Positions 24,954 to 33,770 of a DNA stretch of 64,000 bases are shown here, one piece after another; position 1 is the stretch's first letter, and each line of letters begins with the position of its first letter. A program made the position numbers and the translations under genes. Below the pieces are notes generated by a model. That model saw nothing but the letters and a program-made list of their open reading frames with translations, was not told the origin of the DNA and did not search any database. This DNA comes from JAGPUQ01 sp963708735 (lineage in GTDB: Bacteria > Pseudomonadota > Gammaproteobacteria > Pseudomonadales > Porticoccaceae): positions 62,001-126,000 of the forward strand of contig CAVPTW010000013.1 in assembly GCA_963708735.1 (NCBI GenBank). The letters are read 5' to 3'.

Positions 24954-26579
24954 TCAGTCCGCCTTGTTGACGATCAATTCCTGATTGGCGAAGTTCATCG
25001 GCACCAGGATGCTGTCCTTGGCAATGGCCGACTGCTCCGGGTGATCCAGGGTGAAATGGAGTCCGCGGCTTTCCTTGCGCAGCAGCGCGGAGCGAATGAT
25101 CAGCTCGGCCACCATCGCCAGATTGCGCAGTTCCAGCAGATCGCGGCTGACCCGGTAATTGCTGTAGTACTCGTTGATTTCGCGCTGCAACAGCTGGATG
25201 CGATGCTGCGCCCGTTCGAGCCGCTTGCGGGTGCGCACGATGCCCACATAGTCCCACATGAAGCGGCGCACTTCGTCCCAGTTGTGGGAGATCACGACGT
25301 CTTCGTCCGACGAGGTAACCCGCGATGCGTCCCAGGGTTTGGTGAAGCTGGGGCGCGGAATGGTTTCCAGCTCGCGCGCGATATCGGCCGCCGCGGCGGT
25401 CGCGAAGACCACGCACTCAAGTAGTGAATTGCTCGCCAGGCGGTTGGCGCCGTGCAGGCCGGTAAAGGCGCACTCGCCGATGGCGTACAGATTCTTGAGA
25501 TCGGTGCGGCCGCGGGTATCGGTGACGACGCCGCCGCAGGTGTAGTGCGCCGCCGGCACCACCGGGATGCGCTGGCGCGCGATATCGATGCCGAAGGTCA
25601 GGCACTGCGCGCGCAGTGTCGGAAAGTGTTCTTCGATAAAGGCGAGCGGTTTGTGGCGGATGTCGAGATACACGCAGTCGGCGCCGAGGCGCTTGATCTC
25701 GTGGTCGATCGCGCGCGCGACGATATCGCGCGGCGCCAGCTCGGCGTCGGGATGCACGGCCGGCATGAAGCGGGTGCCGTCGGGCAGTTGCAACTGGGCG
25801 CCTTCGCCGCGCAGGGCCTCGGAAATCAGAAAGGACTTGGCGCTGGGATGAAACAGGCAGGTCGGGTGAAACTGGTTGAACTCCATGTTGGCCACCCGGC
25901 AGCCGCGCCGCCAGGCCACCGCAATGCCATCGCCGCTGGCGCCATCCGGGTTGGTGGTGTAAAGGTACACCTTGCTCGCCCCGCCGGTAGCCAGCACCAC
26001 CACGCGGGCCTGGAACAGGCAGACGTCTCCGGTGCGGGCATCCAGCGCGTAGGCGCCGTTGCAGCGCAGGTGGCGCGACCCCACGTCCGCCTGGGTGGTC
26101 AGATCGACGATCAGGTGATCCTCGAAGACCGCGATGCGGGAGTCCGCGGTGACACGGTCGGCAAGCGCGCCGGAAATCGCCTTGCCGGTGGCGTCCGCGG
26201 CATGCAGGATACGGCGATGACTGTGGCCACCCTCGCGGGTCAGATGATGCTGATGGCTGTCGGGATCGCGACTGAATTCGACGCCCTGGGAAATCAGCCA
26301 GGCGATGGCGGCGGGGCCGCCCGCGACCGTGAACTCCACCGCGTCGCGATGACACAGACCGGCGCCCGCGACCATGGTGTCGTGGGCGTGTGCGGCCAGG
26401 CTGTCTTCGGGGTCAACGACGGCGGCGATGCCGCCCTGGGCGTGCCAGGTCGAGCCGGTTTTCAGGCCCGCCTTGCTCAGCAGCGCGATATCGCACTTGC
26501 CGGCCAGCTGCAGCGCCAGCGTCATCCCGGCGGCGCCGCTGCCGACAATCAGCACGTCGTGGTAGAAATTTCGCGTCAT
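24954..26579 (-). CDS. nadB: L-aspartate oxidase
   Basis: A 541-residue flavoprotein that oxidises L-aspartate to iminoaspartate in NAD synthesis. N-terminal FAD motif GSGAAGMTLALQLAG, the substrate-region HPTCLFHPSA, the family segment TNPDGASGDG, and a C-terminal helical domain. Full length. The gene is immediately divergent from rpoE, a neighbourhood also found in pseudomonads. Confidence 0.95.
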   Translation of the reverse strand: MTRNFYHDVLIVGSGAAGMTLALQLAGKCDIALLSKAGLKTGSTWHAQGGIAAVVDPEDSLAAHAHDTMVAGAGLCHRDAVEFTVAGGPAAIAWLISQGVEFSRDPDSHQHHLTREGGHSHRRILHAADATGKAISGALADRVTADSRIAVFEDHLIVDLTTQADVGSRHLRCNGAYALDARTGDVCLFQARVVVLATGGASKVYLYTTNPDGASGDGIAVAWRRGCRVANMEFNQFHPTCLFHPSAKSFLISEALRGEGAQLQLPDGTRFMPAVHPDAELAPRDIVARAIDHEIKRLGADCVYLDIRHKPLAFIEEHFPTLRAQCLTFGIDIARQRIPVVPAAHYTCGGVVTDTRGRTDLKNLYAIGECAFTGLHGANRLASNSLLECVVFATAAAADIARELETIPRPSFTKPWDASRVTSSDEDVVISHNWDEVRRFMWDYVGIVRTRKRLERAQHRIQLLQREINEYYSNYRVSRDLLELRNLAMVAELIIRSALLRKESRGLHFTLDHPEQSAIAKDSILVPMNFANQELIVNKAD

Positions 26580-26709
26580 AACGGGGCGGGTTTTGATGCT
26601 GGCGACGCATGATAGTATGGGCGCCGCAAAAAACCCATGATGCCCGGGCAGGGGTGGACATCCGGAATGGCCGCCGCAAGCCGCTGAATGGACCCCCGCC
26701 GGAAAGACT

Positions 26710-27315
26710 GTGGAGCACTATGTGACGCCGCCGAAAGAGTCGGTGCCGGACAGCAAGCTGGTCCGGCGGGTACAGCAGGGTGACAAGACGGCGTTCGATT
26801 TGTTGGTGCTCAAATATCAGCATCGGGTGCGCGCCATCGTCAGCCGCTATATCCGCGATCATGGCGAAGTGGACGATGTCGTCCAGGAAGCCTTCATCAA
26901 GGCGTATCGAGCGATCGGGAATTTTCGCGGCGACAGCCAGTTCTATACCTGGCTGTACCGGATCGCCGTCAACACCGCCAAGAATTCTCTGGTTTCCCGT
27001 GGCCGTCGGCCGCCGGCGAGCGACGTGGATATCGACGACGCCGAGCATTTTTTCGACAACCAGGGGTTGACGGACATCAACACGCCAGAGAATCTGGCGC
27101 TGCGGGACGAACTGCAACGGGTCGTCGACAAGGCCATCAATGATCTGCCGCAGGATCTCCGCACCGCCGTTACCCTGCGCGAATTCGAAGGGCTCAGTTA
27201 CGAGGATATCGCCGCGGTCATGGAGTGCCCGGTGGGCACGGTGCGCTCGCGTATCTTCCGCGCCCGGGAAGCCATCGACCAGCAGGTCAGCGCGCTGATG
27301 GGCGAGGGCCAGTAG
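26710..27315 (+). CDS. rpoE: RNA polymerase sigma-E factor (RpoE/AlgU)
   Basis: A 201-residue ECF sigma factor with region 2 (FDLLVLKYQ to AFIKAYRAIGNFRGDSQFYTW) and region 4 (LREFEGLSYEDIAAVMECPVGTVRSRIFRAREAI). Controls envelope-stress genes and is held inactive by RseA. The start is a GTG at 26710 with GGAAAG upstream; a second GTG at 26722 with GGAG before it is equally possible. First gene of the rpoE-rseA-rseB-mucD cluster. Confidence 0.95.
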   Translation: MEHYVTPPKESVPDSKLVRRVQQGDKTAFDLLVLKYQHRVRAIVSRYIRDHGEVDDVVQEAFIKAYRAIGNFRGDSQFYTWLYRIAVNTAKNSLVSRGRRPPASDVDIDDAEHFFDNQGLTDINTPENLALRDELQRVVDKAINDLPQDLRTAVTLREFEGLSYEDIAAVMECPVGTVRSRIFRAREAIDQQVSALMGEGQ

Positions 27316-27436
27316 TGACGGAACCTTTGCGGTGGCGGTCGGTCCCACTGCCAGCGCCTGGATTGTGCCGCCGGCAGTTGGCACAGTGTTGCTCGGCAAA
27401 CACTTCATTTGACAAAGAACAGAGGTCTCACTGCCC

Positions 27437-28102
27437 ATGAGTGCTGACATCAATCAGGAACCCGCTGCCCGACTGTCCGCGTTGATGGACGGCGAAGTCG
27501 GCGATTTCGAGTTGCGCCGTACGCTTGGACAGATCAGTCAGGATCCCGAATTGCGGCGCAAGTGGGATCGCTATCACCTTGCGGCTGCCGCCATGCGCGG
27601 GGAATTGGCGTCCGCGGCACCGGATCTCTCGGGCCGGATTGCGGCCGCCCTGGCGCGTGAACCGGGCCCGCGCAGTCGAACGGCGCTGCGCACTCTGGGT
27701 CGTGTTGCGGTGGCCGCCTCGGTAGCGGTCCTGACGGTGGTCGGCGTGCGGTATGTGGTACCAAACAACGGCGACGGAAAAGGCACGCAAGTCGCGGTCA
27801 GCGCGCCGCTCAACCGACAGCCACTGGCGACAGGTCAGACAGGTCAGGTGGTGTCCTTGCAGTTGCCCGTCGGGATACGCGTTCCGCCCGTACATGTGGC
27901 AACCGTAAGCGACGCGGGCAGCGCGTCCGCGGGCCGGACGGTTCCTCTGGTGGTGGGCTTCTCGGACGCAGAGGAGCGTGAAGTGCGGCATTATGTGGAA
28001 CAGCGCATGTTGCGTCACGCCGAGCGTACCGCGGTGAATCACCAGGGCATGTTGCCCTTTGTGCGTATTCCCCAGCAGACGGCTGCCTCGGCCGGACAAT
28101 AA
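27437..28102 (+). CDS. rseA: Sigma-E anti-sigma factor RseA (MucA)
   Basis: A 221-residue single-span membrane protein. The N-terminal cytosolic domain (about 1-90: LSALMDGEV, WDRYHLAAAAMRGEL) binds the sigma factor; the membrane segment is about 95-112 (VAVAASVAVLTVVGV); the C-terminal half is periplasmic, where RseB binds. A short 9-bp duplication near 27830-27847 makes a TGQTGQ stretch in the periplasmic part. AGAGG lies about 12 bases upstream. Confidence 0.92.
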   Translation: MSADINQEPAARLSALMDGEVGDFELRRTLGQISQDPELRRKWDRYHLAAAAMRGELASAAPDLSGRIAAALAREPGPRSRTALRTLGRVAVAASVAVLTVVGVRYVVPNNGDGKGTQVAVSAPLNRQPLATGQTGQVVSLQLPVGIRVPPVHVATVSDAGSASAGRTVPLVVGFSDAEEREVRHYVEQRMLRHAERTAVNHQGMLPFVRIPQQTAASAGQ

Positions 28103-28121
28103 ACGCTGACCTGCCGGAACC

Positions 28122-29162
28122 GTGCTGGTGGTTTGCTGGAGCTTAGCGTCAAGGCGCCGGGCGAGCCGGCGCTTGGCACTGCTCGCCAGTCTCGGTGTTG
28201 GGCTGCCGGCGTTGGCGGTCGAATCCACAGTCTCTGAATCCACAGTCTCTGAATCCACAGTCTCTGAATCCATGGTTTCGGTTCAGCAAACGCTGGCGCG
28301 CATGGTGGACGCTTCCCGTACGCTGAGCTATCGAGGTATTGCCACCTACGAACAGGGCGGTACCGAACGTACGGTCAGCGTGATGCGCACCATGCGCGGC
28401 GGTCGCCAGCTGGAGCGGCTGGAATATCTCGACGGCCCGCGTCGTGAACTGATTCGCAAGGGCGAGCTCGGCGATTGCGACCCTATGGCTGACCGGCTGC
28501 TCAAGGGCGGCGTGGTGCCGGGAAGTCATGCCGCCTTGGAGCGCTTTGCAGATCATTACCGCGCGTCGTTTCAGGACGACGACCGCGTTGCCGGGCGTGC
28601 GGTGAAGCAGATCTACCTGGAGCCTCGGGACGGTTACCGCTATGGCCATCTGCTGGGCGTGGACGTGGTCAGCGGCCTGCTCCTGGAGGACCTGGTGCTG
28701 GACGCCCGGGAAGGGATTATCGAGCGCTTCAAGTTCACCGCCGTTGAGGTCGGCGCGTTCATCGATGAAACCGCCAGCGAGCCGCGTTCGGGAAATCATA
28801 CCGTCGTGGCCGCCGCGAGCTGCGTTCGGCCCGCGACGCCGCCGGAGTTCGAAGGCGTCGCGCCAACCTGGGAGGCGGCCTGGGTGCCGCCGGGCTTTGT
28901 CCTGATCGATCCGCCGCAACTCTCGCCCGGCAATACGCAGGAGATGCACTACACCGACGGTCTGGGCGCGTTTTCGGTTTTTATCGCTCCCGAAAGTGTT
29001 CCGCTACGCGAAGTCGAGGTGCACCGGGGTGCGACAGTGGTCTATTTGCTGCACTGGCGGGACGCCACCCGGAGTTTCATTATCAGCGTTGTGGGCGAAC
29101 TGCCCGCGCCGGTCGCCAAGCGCATTGCGGAGGGTGTTCGTCCGGCGCCGAATCGGTCCTGA
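28122..29162 (+). CDS. rseB: Sigma-E regulator RseB (MucB)
   Basis: A 346-residue periplasmic protein with a signal peptide (about 17-33: LALLASLGVGLPALA). Two domains follow: the lipoprotein-like N-terminal domain (SYRGIATYEQGG) and the smaller C-terminal domain from about 240. It binds RseA and delays its cleavage until lipopolysaccharide or misfolded protein is sensed. The start is a GTG at 28122 with a weak ribosome binding site; some other start near it is possible. An unusual feature is an in-frame 15-bp tandem repeat (ESTVS x3, then ESMVS) directly after the predicted cleavage site. Confidence 0.9.
   Translation: MLVVCWSLASRRRASRRLALLASLGVGLPALAVESTVSESTVSESTVSESMVSVQQTLARMVDASRTLSYRGIATYEQGGTERTVSVMRTMRGGRQLERLEYLDGPRRELIRKGELGDCDPMADRLLKGGVVPGSHAALERFADHYRASFQDDDRVAGRAVKQIYLEPRDGYRYGHLLGVDVVSGLLLEDLVLDAREGIIERFKFTAVEVGAFIDETASEPRSGNHTVVAAASCVRPATPPEFEGVAPTWEAAWVPPGFVLIDPPQLSPGNTQEMHYTDGLGAFSVFIAPESVPLREVEVHRGATVVYLLHWRDATRSFIISVVGELPAPVAKRIAEGVRPAPNRS
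28221..28280 (+). repeat. 15-bp tandem repeat inside rseB
   Basis: GAATCCACAGTCTCT three times without change (28221-28265), then a diverged fourth copy at 28266-28280. Each unit encodes ESTVS. Perfect identity of the three units implies recent slippage. Confidence 0.95.
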
Positions 29163-29164
29163 CA

Positions 29165-29196
29165 GACATCGATCCTGATTGACATCGATCCTGATA
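29165..29196. repeat. Two-copy 16-bp tandem repeat after rseB
   Basis: GACATCGATCCTGATT at 29165-29180 and GACATCGATCCTGATA at 29181-29196, starting 3 bases after the rseB stop and followed by GACAATG. It lies in the leader of the mucD gene. Confidence 0.9.
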
Positions 29197-29285
29197 GACA
29201 ATGTGGTAACTGCCGGTTGCGTTGTGCCGGCGGACTCGACGTGATCTCAAAATCCCAACCATGACCAACCATGAAGAGGTGTTCA

Positions 29286-30662
29286 ATGGCAGTGTGCTGG
29301 CGATCTGCTTTCGTTGGATGGATAGCTGCGACGACGCTCCTGCTGGCCGTGGGCGCCAGTGCGGCGGCGCTCCCGGATTTTACGCAGCTGATCGCGGATA
29401 ACTCAGCGGCCGTGGTGAAAATCAATACGACGCACAAGATAGCGAGCCGGCGTCCCCGGGACATGCCGCCCGATATGCCGGACGCATTCCGGGATTTTTT
29501 TGGCCAGCGGCAAGGTCCGGAGCGCCGGGCCAGTGCGCTGGGATCGGGGTTTGTGATGTCCGCGGACGGCTACATCGTCACCAACAATCATGTCATTGAC
29601 GGTGCCGATGAAATCAAGGTGCGCCTGATCGATCGGCGCGAATTCGACGCCAAGGTGATTGGCGTCGATGCGCGTTCGGATCTGGCGCTGCTCAAGATCG
29701 ACGCGAGTGGTCTGCCGACGGTTCACTTTGCGAAACCCGACAGTCTCAGAGTCGGGGAGTGGGTGGTTGCGATCGGCTCGCCCTTTGGCCTCGATTATTC
29801 AGCCAGTGCCGGCATCGTGAGCGCCATCGGCCGCAGTATTCCCACCGAACGGGGCGAAGACTACGTCCCCTTCATCCAGACGGATGTGGCGATCAATCCG
29901 GGCAATTCCGGAGGACCGCTGTTCAACCTCAATGGCGAGGTGGTGGGGGTCAATTCGCAGATCTACACCCGCTCCGGAGGGTCCATTGGATTGTCGTTCG
30001 CGATCCCGGTCCAGGTGGTCCTGGAGGTCGTCACACAGCTCAAGGACAGCGGTCGCGTCGAGCGCGGGTGGCTTGGCGTCTATATTCAGGACGTCGATCG
30101 GGCACTGGCCGAGTCCCTGGGACTGGACAAGCCCCAGGGTGCATTGATCGCACAGATCGAACCCGGCAGTCCGGCCGACAAGGCGGGACTGGAGGCGGGC
30201 GACGTGGTCGTGGCCTTCAACGGGCGCCCGATCGTGGATGCGAGCGATCTGCCCCATGTCGTCGGGCAGATGAAGCCCGGCGCCAGTGCCGACGCCGAAA
30301 TCATTCGCAAGGGCAAGCACAGAGTGCTGAAGGTGGCCGTCCTGGGCCGTCCTGGCGATGGTGCAGTGGCAGCGCGCACCGGGCAGGACCGACTCGGGGT
30401 GGGCGTCGTCGACATCGATCCCAAGATGCGGGATAGCGCGCATTTCCCCGGGGGTGTACAGGTCGAACAGGTGCACCCGGATTCGCCCGCGGCGGACGCG
30501 GGCATCGAGCCGGGTGACATCATTGTGCAGCTCGGATACAACGCCATAACCGATCTGGCTACCTATGATCGGGTGGTCGCCGAGTTGCCGGCCAAAAGCC
30601 CGGTGGCACTGCGTTTCTTTCGCCGCGGACGCTCCATTTTCCGCACCATCGTGCTGGAGTGA
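29286..30662 (+). CDS. mucD: DegP/HtrA-type periplasmic serine protease (MucD)
   Basis: A 458-residue HtrA protease. Signal peptide about 1-27; the trypsin-like domain has the catalytic H in NNHVID, D in SDLALL and S in NPGNSGGP; two PDZ domains follow (about 260-355 and 370-458). It degrades misfolded envelope proteins. An ATG at 29271 is in frame, but AAGAGG lies 8 bases before the ATG at 29286, so the latter is used. Last gene of the sigma-E cluster, as in pseudomonads. Confidence 0.94.
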   Translation: MAVCWRSAFVGWIAATTLLLAVGASAAALPDFTQLIADNSAAVVKINTTHKIASRRPRDMPPDMPDAFRDFFGQRQGPERRASALGSGFVMSADGYIVTNNHVIDGADEIKVRLIDRREFDAKVIGVDARSDLALLKIDASGLPTVHFAKPDSLRVGEWVVAIGSPFGLDYSASAGIVSAIGRSIPTERGEDYVPFIQTDVAINPGNSGGPLFNLNGEVVGVNSQIYTRSGGSIGLSFAIPVQVVLEVVTQLKDSGRVERGWLGVYIQDVDRALAESLGLDKPQGALIAQIEPGSPADKAGLEAGDVVVAFNGRPIVDASDLPHVVGQMKPGASADAEIIRKGKHRVLKVAVLGRPGDGAVAARTGQDRLGVGVVDIDPKMRDSAHFPGGVQVEQVHPDSPAADAGIEPGDIIVQLGYNAITDLATYDRVVAELPAKSPVALRFFRRGRSIFRTIVLE

Positions 30663-30669
30663 AGTCGGT

Positions 30670-30702
30670 GCGATGCGGGCGCCCCGGGGGCGCCCGCATC
30701 GC
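30670..30702 (+). terminator. Long GC-rich hairpin after mucD
   Basis: Complementary arms of 16 bases, GCGATGCGGGCGCCCC (30670-30685) and GGGGCGCCCGCATCGC (30687-30702), with almost no loop, so the effective stem is about 14 bp. It starts 7 bases after the mucD stop. No uridine tract follows. It separates the sigma-E cluster from lepA. Confidence 0.6.
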
Positions 30703-30792
30703 AGGTGTCGCCTGCCGACATGGCTAGGTGGGGGCAAATACGCTAGACTCGCGCCTGTTTCCGCTGTCCCCTCCCGGTTTCGAGCCAGCCAC

Positions 30793-32595
30793 GTGCCCGA
30801 CCTCGATCATATTCGCAATTTTTCCATCATCGCTCACATCGATCACGGCAAGTCGACACTGGCCGACCGCTTCATCCAGACCTGCGGTGGCTTGGCCGAG
30901 CGCGAAATGGCCGAGCAGGTGCTCGACTCGATGGATATCGAGCGCGAGCGCGGCATTACCATCAAGGCGCAAAGTGTCACGCTGAATTACGTCGCCCGTT
31001 CCGGCGAGACCTATCAGCTCAATTTCATCGATACGCCGGGCCATGTGGATTTTTCCTACGAAGTGTCGCGCTCGCTGGCGGCCTGCGAAGGCGCGCTGCT
31101 GGTGGTGGATGCCGCCCAGGGTGTCGAGGCCCAGTCGGTCGCCAATTGCTACACCGCCATCGCCCAGGGTCTCGAAGTCATCCCGGTGCTGAACAAGATC
31201 GACCTGCCGCAGGCGGACCCGGACCGGGTGGTGCGGGAAATCGAAGAGATCATCGGCGTGGAAGCGACCGATGCGGTGCGGTGCAGCGCCAAGACCGGTG
31301 TCAACGTCGATCTGGTGCTGGAGGAAATTGTCGCCCGGGTGCCGCCGCCGCAAGGCAATACCGAAGCGCCGCTGCAAGCCCTGATAATAGACTCATGGTT
31401 CGACAAGTACCTGGGCGTGGTATCCCTGGTGCGCGTCATGCAGGGCACGATCCGCTGCAAGGACAAGATCCTCGCCAAGACCGCGGGCAAGGCGCACGGC
31501 GTCGACAGCATCGGCATTTTCACCCCCAAACGTGTCGAAACCGGCGTGCTGCGCGCGGGCGAAGTCGGTTTTGTGGTGGCCGGCATCAAGGAAATTCACG
31601 GCGCTCCGGTTGGCGATACTTTCGTGCATGCCCAGGGCGCCGATCTGGTGCCGGCGCTGCCGGGATTCAAGCAGGTCAATCCGCAGGTCTATGCCGGGTT
31701 GTTTCCCGTGGATTCGGACGACTTCGAGGCATTTCGCGATGCGCTCGACAAGCTGACCCTGAACGATGCCTCGCTGTTTTTTGAGCCCGAAACCTCCGAC
31801 GCCCTGGGCTTTGGTTTTCGGTGCGGGTTTCTCGGCATGCTCCATATGGAAATCGTCCAGGAGCGCCTGGAGCGCGAGTACGACCTCAATCTGATCACCA
31901 CCGCGCCGACGGTTCAGTACGAAGTGCTGAAGACCGACGGCACGGTCGGGCATTACTCCAATCCGTCAACTCTGCCGAGTCCGAGTCAGATCGCCGAGAT
32001 GCGCGAGCCCATCTGCGAAGCCAACATTCTGGTACCGCAGCAGTATCTGGGCAACGTGATCGGTCTGTGTGTCGAAAAGCGCGGTGTCCAGCTCGACATG
32101 CGCTACGTCGGCAACCAGGTGTCGCTCAGCTACGAGCTGCCGATGAACGAGGTGGTCATGGATTTCTTTGACCGCCTCAAATCGGCGAGCCGCGGCTTTG
32201 CCTCGCTCGACTATCATTTCAAGCGCTTCGTGGCGGCGCCGCTGGTACGGCTCGATGTCCTCATCAATGGCGAGCGTGTGGATGCCCTGGCCATCATCGT
32301 GCATCGCGACCAGGCACCTTACAAAGGACGCCACCTGACCGAGCGGATGAAGGAGCTGATCCCGCGGCAGATGTTCGATGTGGCGATCCAGGCGGCACTG
32401 GGCGGGCATGTGATCGCCCGCACCACGGTCAAGGCGCTGCGGAAAAATGTCACCGCCAAGTGCTATGGTGGCGATGTCACCCGCAAGAAAAAGCTGCTCG
32501 AAAAACAAAAGGCGGGCAAGAAGCGCATGAAGCAGGTGGGCCGGGTCGAGATCCCGCAAGAAGCGTTCTTGGCAGTGCTGAAAACCGATGGTTGA
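30793..32595 (+). CDS. lepA: Elongation factor 4 (LepA)
   Basis: A 600-residue translational GTPase, the usual length. G1 AHIDHGKST, G3 DTPGHVDF, G4 NKID, and the C-terminal LepA domain with a lysine-rich end (TRKKKLLEKQKAGKKRMK). Acts on stalled ribosomes. The GTG start is placed at VPDLDHIRNFSIIAH, where family similarity begins; a longer frame before it is a chance extension. Start of the lepA-lepB-DUF4845-rnc-era-recO-acpS block. Confidence 0.95.
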   Translation: MPDLDHIRNFSIIAHIDHGKSTLADRFIQTCGGLAEREMAEQVLDSMDIERERGITIKAQSVTLNYVARSGETYQLNFIDTPGHVDFSYEVSRSLAACEGALLVVDAAQGVEAQSVANCYTAIAQGLEVIPVLNKIDLPQADPDRVVREIEEIIGVEATDAVRCSAKTGVNVDLVLEEIVARVPPPQGNTEAPLQALIIDSWFDKYLGVVSLVRVMQGTIRCKDKILAKTAGKAHGVDSIGIFTPKRVETGVLRAGEVGFVVAGIKEIHGAPVGDTFVHAQGADLVPALPGFKQVNPQVYAGLFPVDSDDFEAFRDALDKLTLNDASLFFEPETSDALGFGFRCGFLGMLHMEIVQERLEREYDLNLITTAPTVQYEVLKTDGTVGHYSNPSTLPSPSQIAEMREPICEANILVPQQYLGNVIGLCVEKRGVQLDMRYVGNQVSLSYELPMNEVVMDFFDRLKSASRGFASLDYHFKRFVAAPLVRLDVLINGERVDALAIIVHRDQAPYKGRHLTERMKELIPRQMFDVAIQAALGGHVIARTTVKALRKNVTAKCYGGDVTRKKKLLEKQKAGKKRMKQVGRVEIPQEAFLAVLKTDG

Positions 32596-32607
32596 TGGGG
32601 GATAGCG

Positions 32608-33366
32608 ATGGATGTTGATTTTCCACTGATCCTGGTGATCCTGACCGCGATCACGGGGGTGGCATGGGGTTATGAGCGACTGATCGCCCGTCGCCACCGC
32701 GACACCAACGCACGGCGACCCTGGTATCTCGAGATGACGGCGCCATTTTTCCCGGTATTTTTTGTCGTCCTCGTGCTGCGGTCCTTTGTGGTCGAGCCGT
32801 TTCAGATTCCGTCCGGGTCCATGATCCCGACGCTGGAAGTCGGCGATTTCATCCTGGTCAACAAGTTCGCCTATGGTCTGCGCCTGCCGGTCCTGGGAAC
32901 CAAGGTGGTGCCGGTGGGCATGCCGAAACGCGGCGATGTGATGGTGTTCTTTCCGCCCACGGACAAGCGCTATTTCATCAAGCGCGTCATCGGTCTTCCT
33001 GGCGATGACATTCGGGTCATTGATAACGTGCTTTACGTCAACGGCGAGGCCATGCCGCAGGCGCATGTTTCCGCCGGTTATCTTGAAATCGAACCCGGGT
33101 TCTCCGTGATGTCGGAAGATCTCGGTGACGTGCGACATTTGATCCGCAAGCGTGGGCAGGCGGGACCGTTGGGCAGGAATTTCCACGGCGTGGTGCCGGA
33201 AGGACAGTACTTCATGATGGGCGATAACCGCGACAACAGTTACGACAGTCGCGCCTGGGGCGCGGTACCCGAGCACAACATCGTCGGCAAGGCAGAAGTC
33301 ATCTGGATGCACTGGGATAATTTCTTCAGCTTGCCGACCTTTGACCGGATCGGCAGAATTGATTGA
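32608..33366 (+). CDS. lepB: Signal peptidase I
   Basis: A 252-residue membrane protease with two N-terminal helices (about 3-22 and 45-63). The catalytic serine is in PSGSMIPT and the catalytic lysine in RYFIKRVIGLPGD; the conserved MGDNRDNSYDSR follows. It cleaves signal peptides at the periplasmic face. GGGGATAGCG precedes the ATG. Twelve bases separate it from lepA. Confidence 0.95.
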   Translation: MDVDFPLILVILTAITGVAWGYERLIARRHRDTNARRPWYLEMTAPFFPVFFVVLVLRSFVVEPFQIPSGSMIPTLEVGDFILVNKFAYGLRLPVLGTKVVPVGMPKRGDVMVFFPPTDKRYFIKRVIGLPGDDIRVIDNVLYVNGEAMPQAHVSAGYLEIEPGFSVMSEDLGDVRHLIRKRGQAGPLGRNFHGVVPEGQYFMMGDNRDNSYDSRAWGAVPEHNIVGKAEVIWMHWDNFFSLPTFDRIGRID

Positions 33367-33387
33367 ACCGCATGGAGGGTGATCGTC

Positions 33388-33756
33388 ATGGGCAGATCCG
33401 CCGAGCGAGGCATCTCCCTGTTGGGGATTTTGTTTATTTTGTTGTTGGTGGGTTTTGCCCTGACGGTGCTGTTCCGCGTCGGGCCGCTCTATCTGGACGA
33501 CTACACGGTGCGCAAATCCTTTGAAGCCCTTGGCGACGGCAACACGCGCACGCTGTCCGATCAGGCGATCCGGGAAAAGCTGTACAAGTATTTTGTCGTC
33601 AATAATGTCGACAACATCGACGTGAAACAGGTCCGCATCGACCGCAATGCGGCGCGAATTCTGGTGTCTCTGTATTACGAACGGCGCATCGAATTCATGG
33701 GTAATCTCGATGTGGTCGCGAAGTTCAATCATGTCTATGACAGCTCCAAGGATTGA
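33388..33756 (+). CDS. DUF4845 small membrane protein
   Basis: A 122-residue protein with one N-terminal membrane helix (about 9-30) and a soluble alpha/beta remainder; it matches the DUF4845 protein usually found between lepB and rnc. Function not known. A GTG at 33379 is in frame, but GGAGGG lies nine bases before the ATG at 33388. Confidence 0.85.
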   Translation: MGRSAERGISLLGILFILLLVGFALTVLFRVGPLYLDDYTVRKSFEALGDGNTRTLSDQAIREKLYKYFVVNNVDNIDVKQVRIDRNAARILVSLYYERRIEFMGNLDVVAKFNHVYDSSKD

Positions 33757-33770
33757 GGTGCGTAACGGCG

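Noticed and set aside
27316..27436. Possible sigma-E promoter (GGAACC) between rpoE and rseA
   Set aside because: A -10 match at correct spacing was not found.
31966..33732. Open frame of 588 codons antisense to lepA-lepB-DUF4845
   Set aside because: Spans three well-identified genes on the opposite strand.
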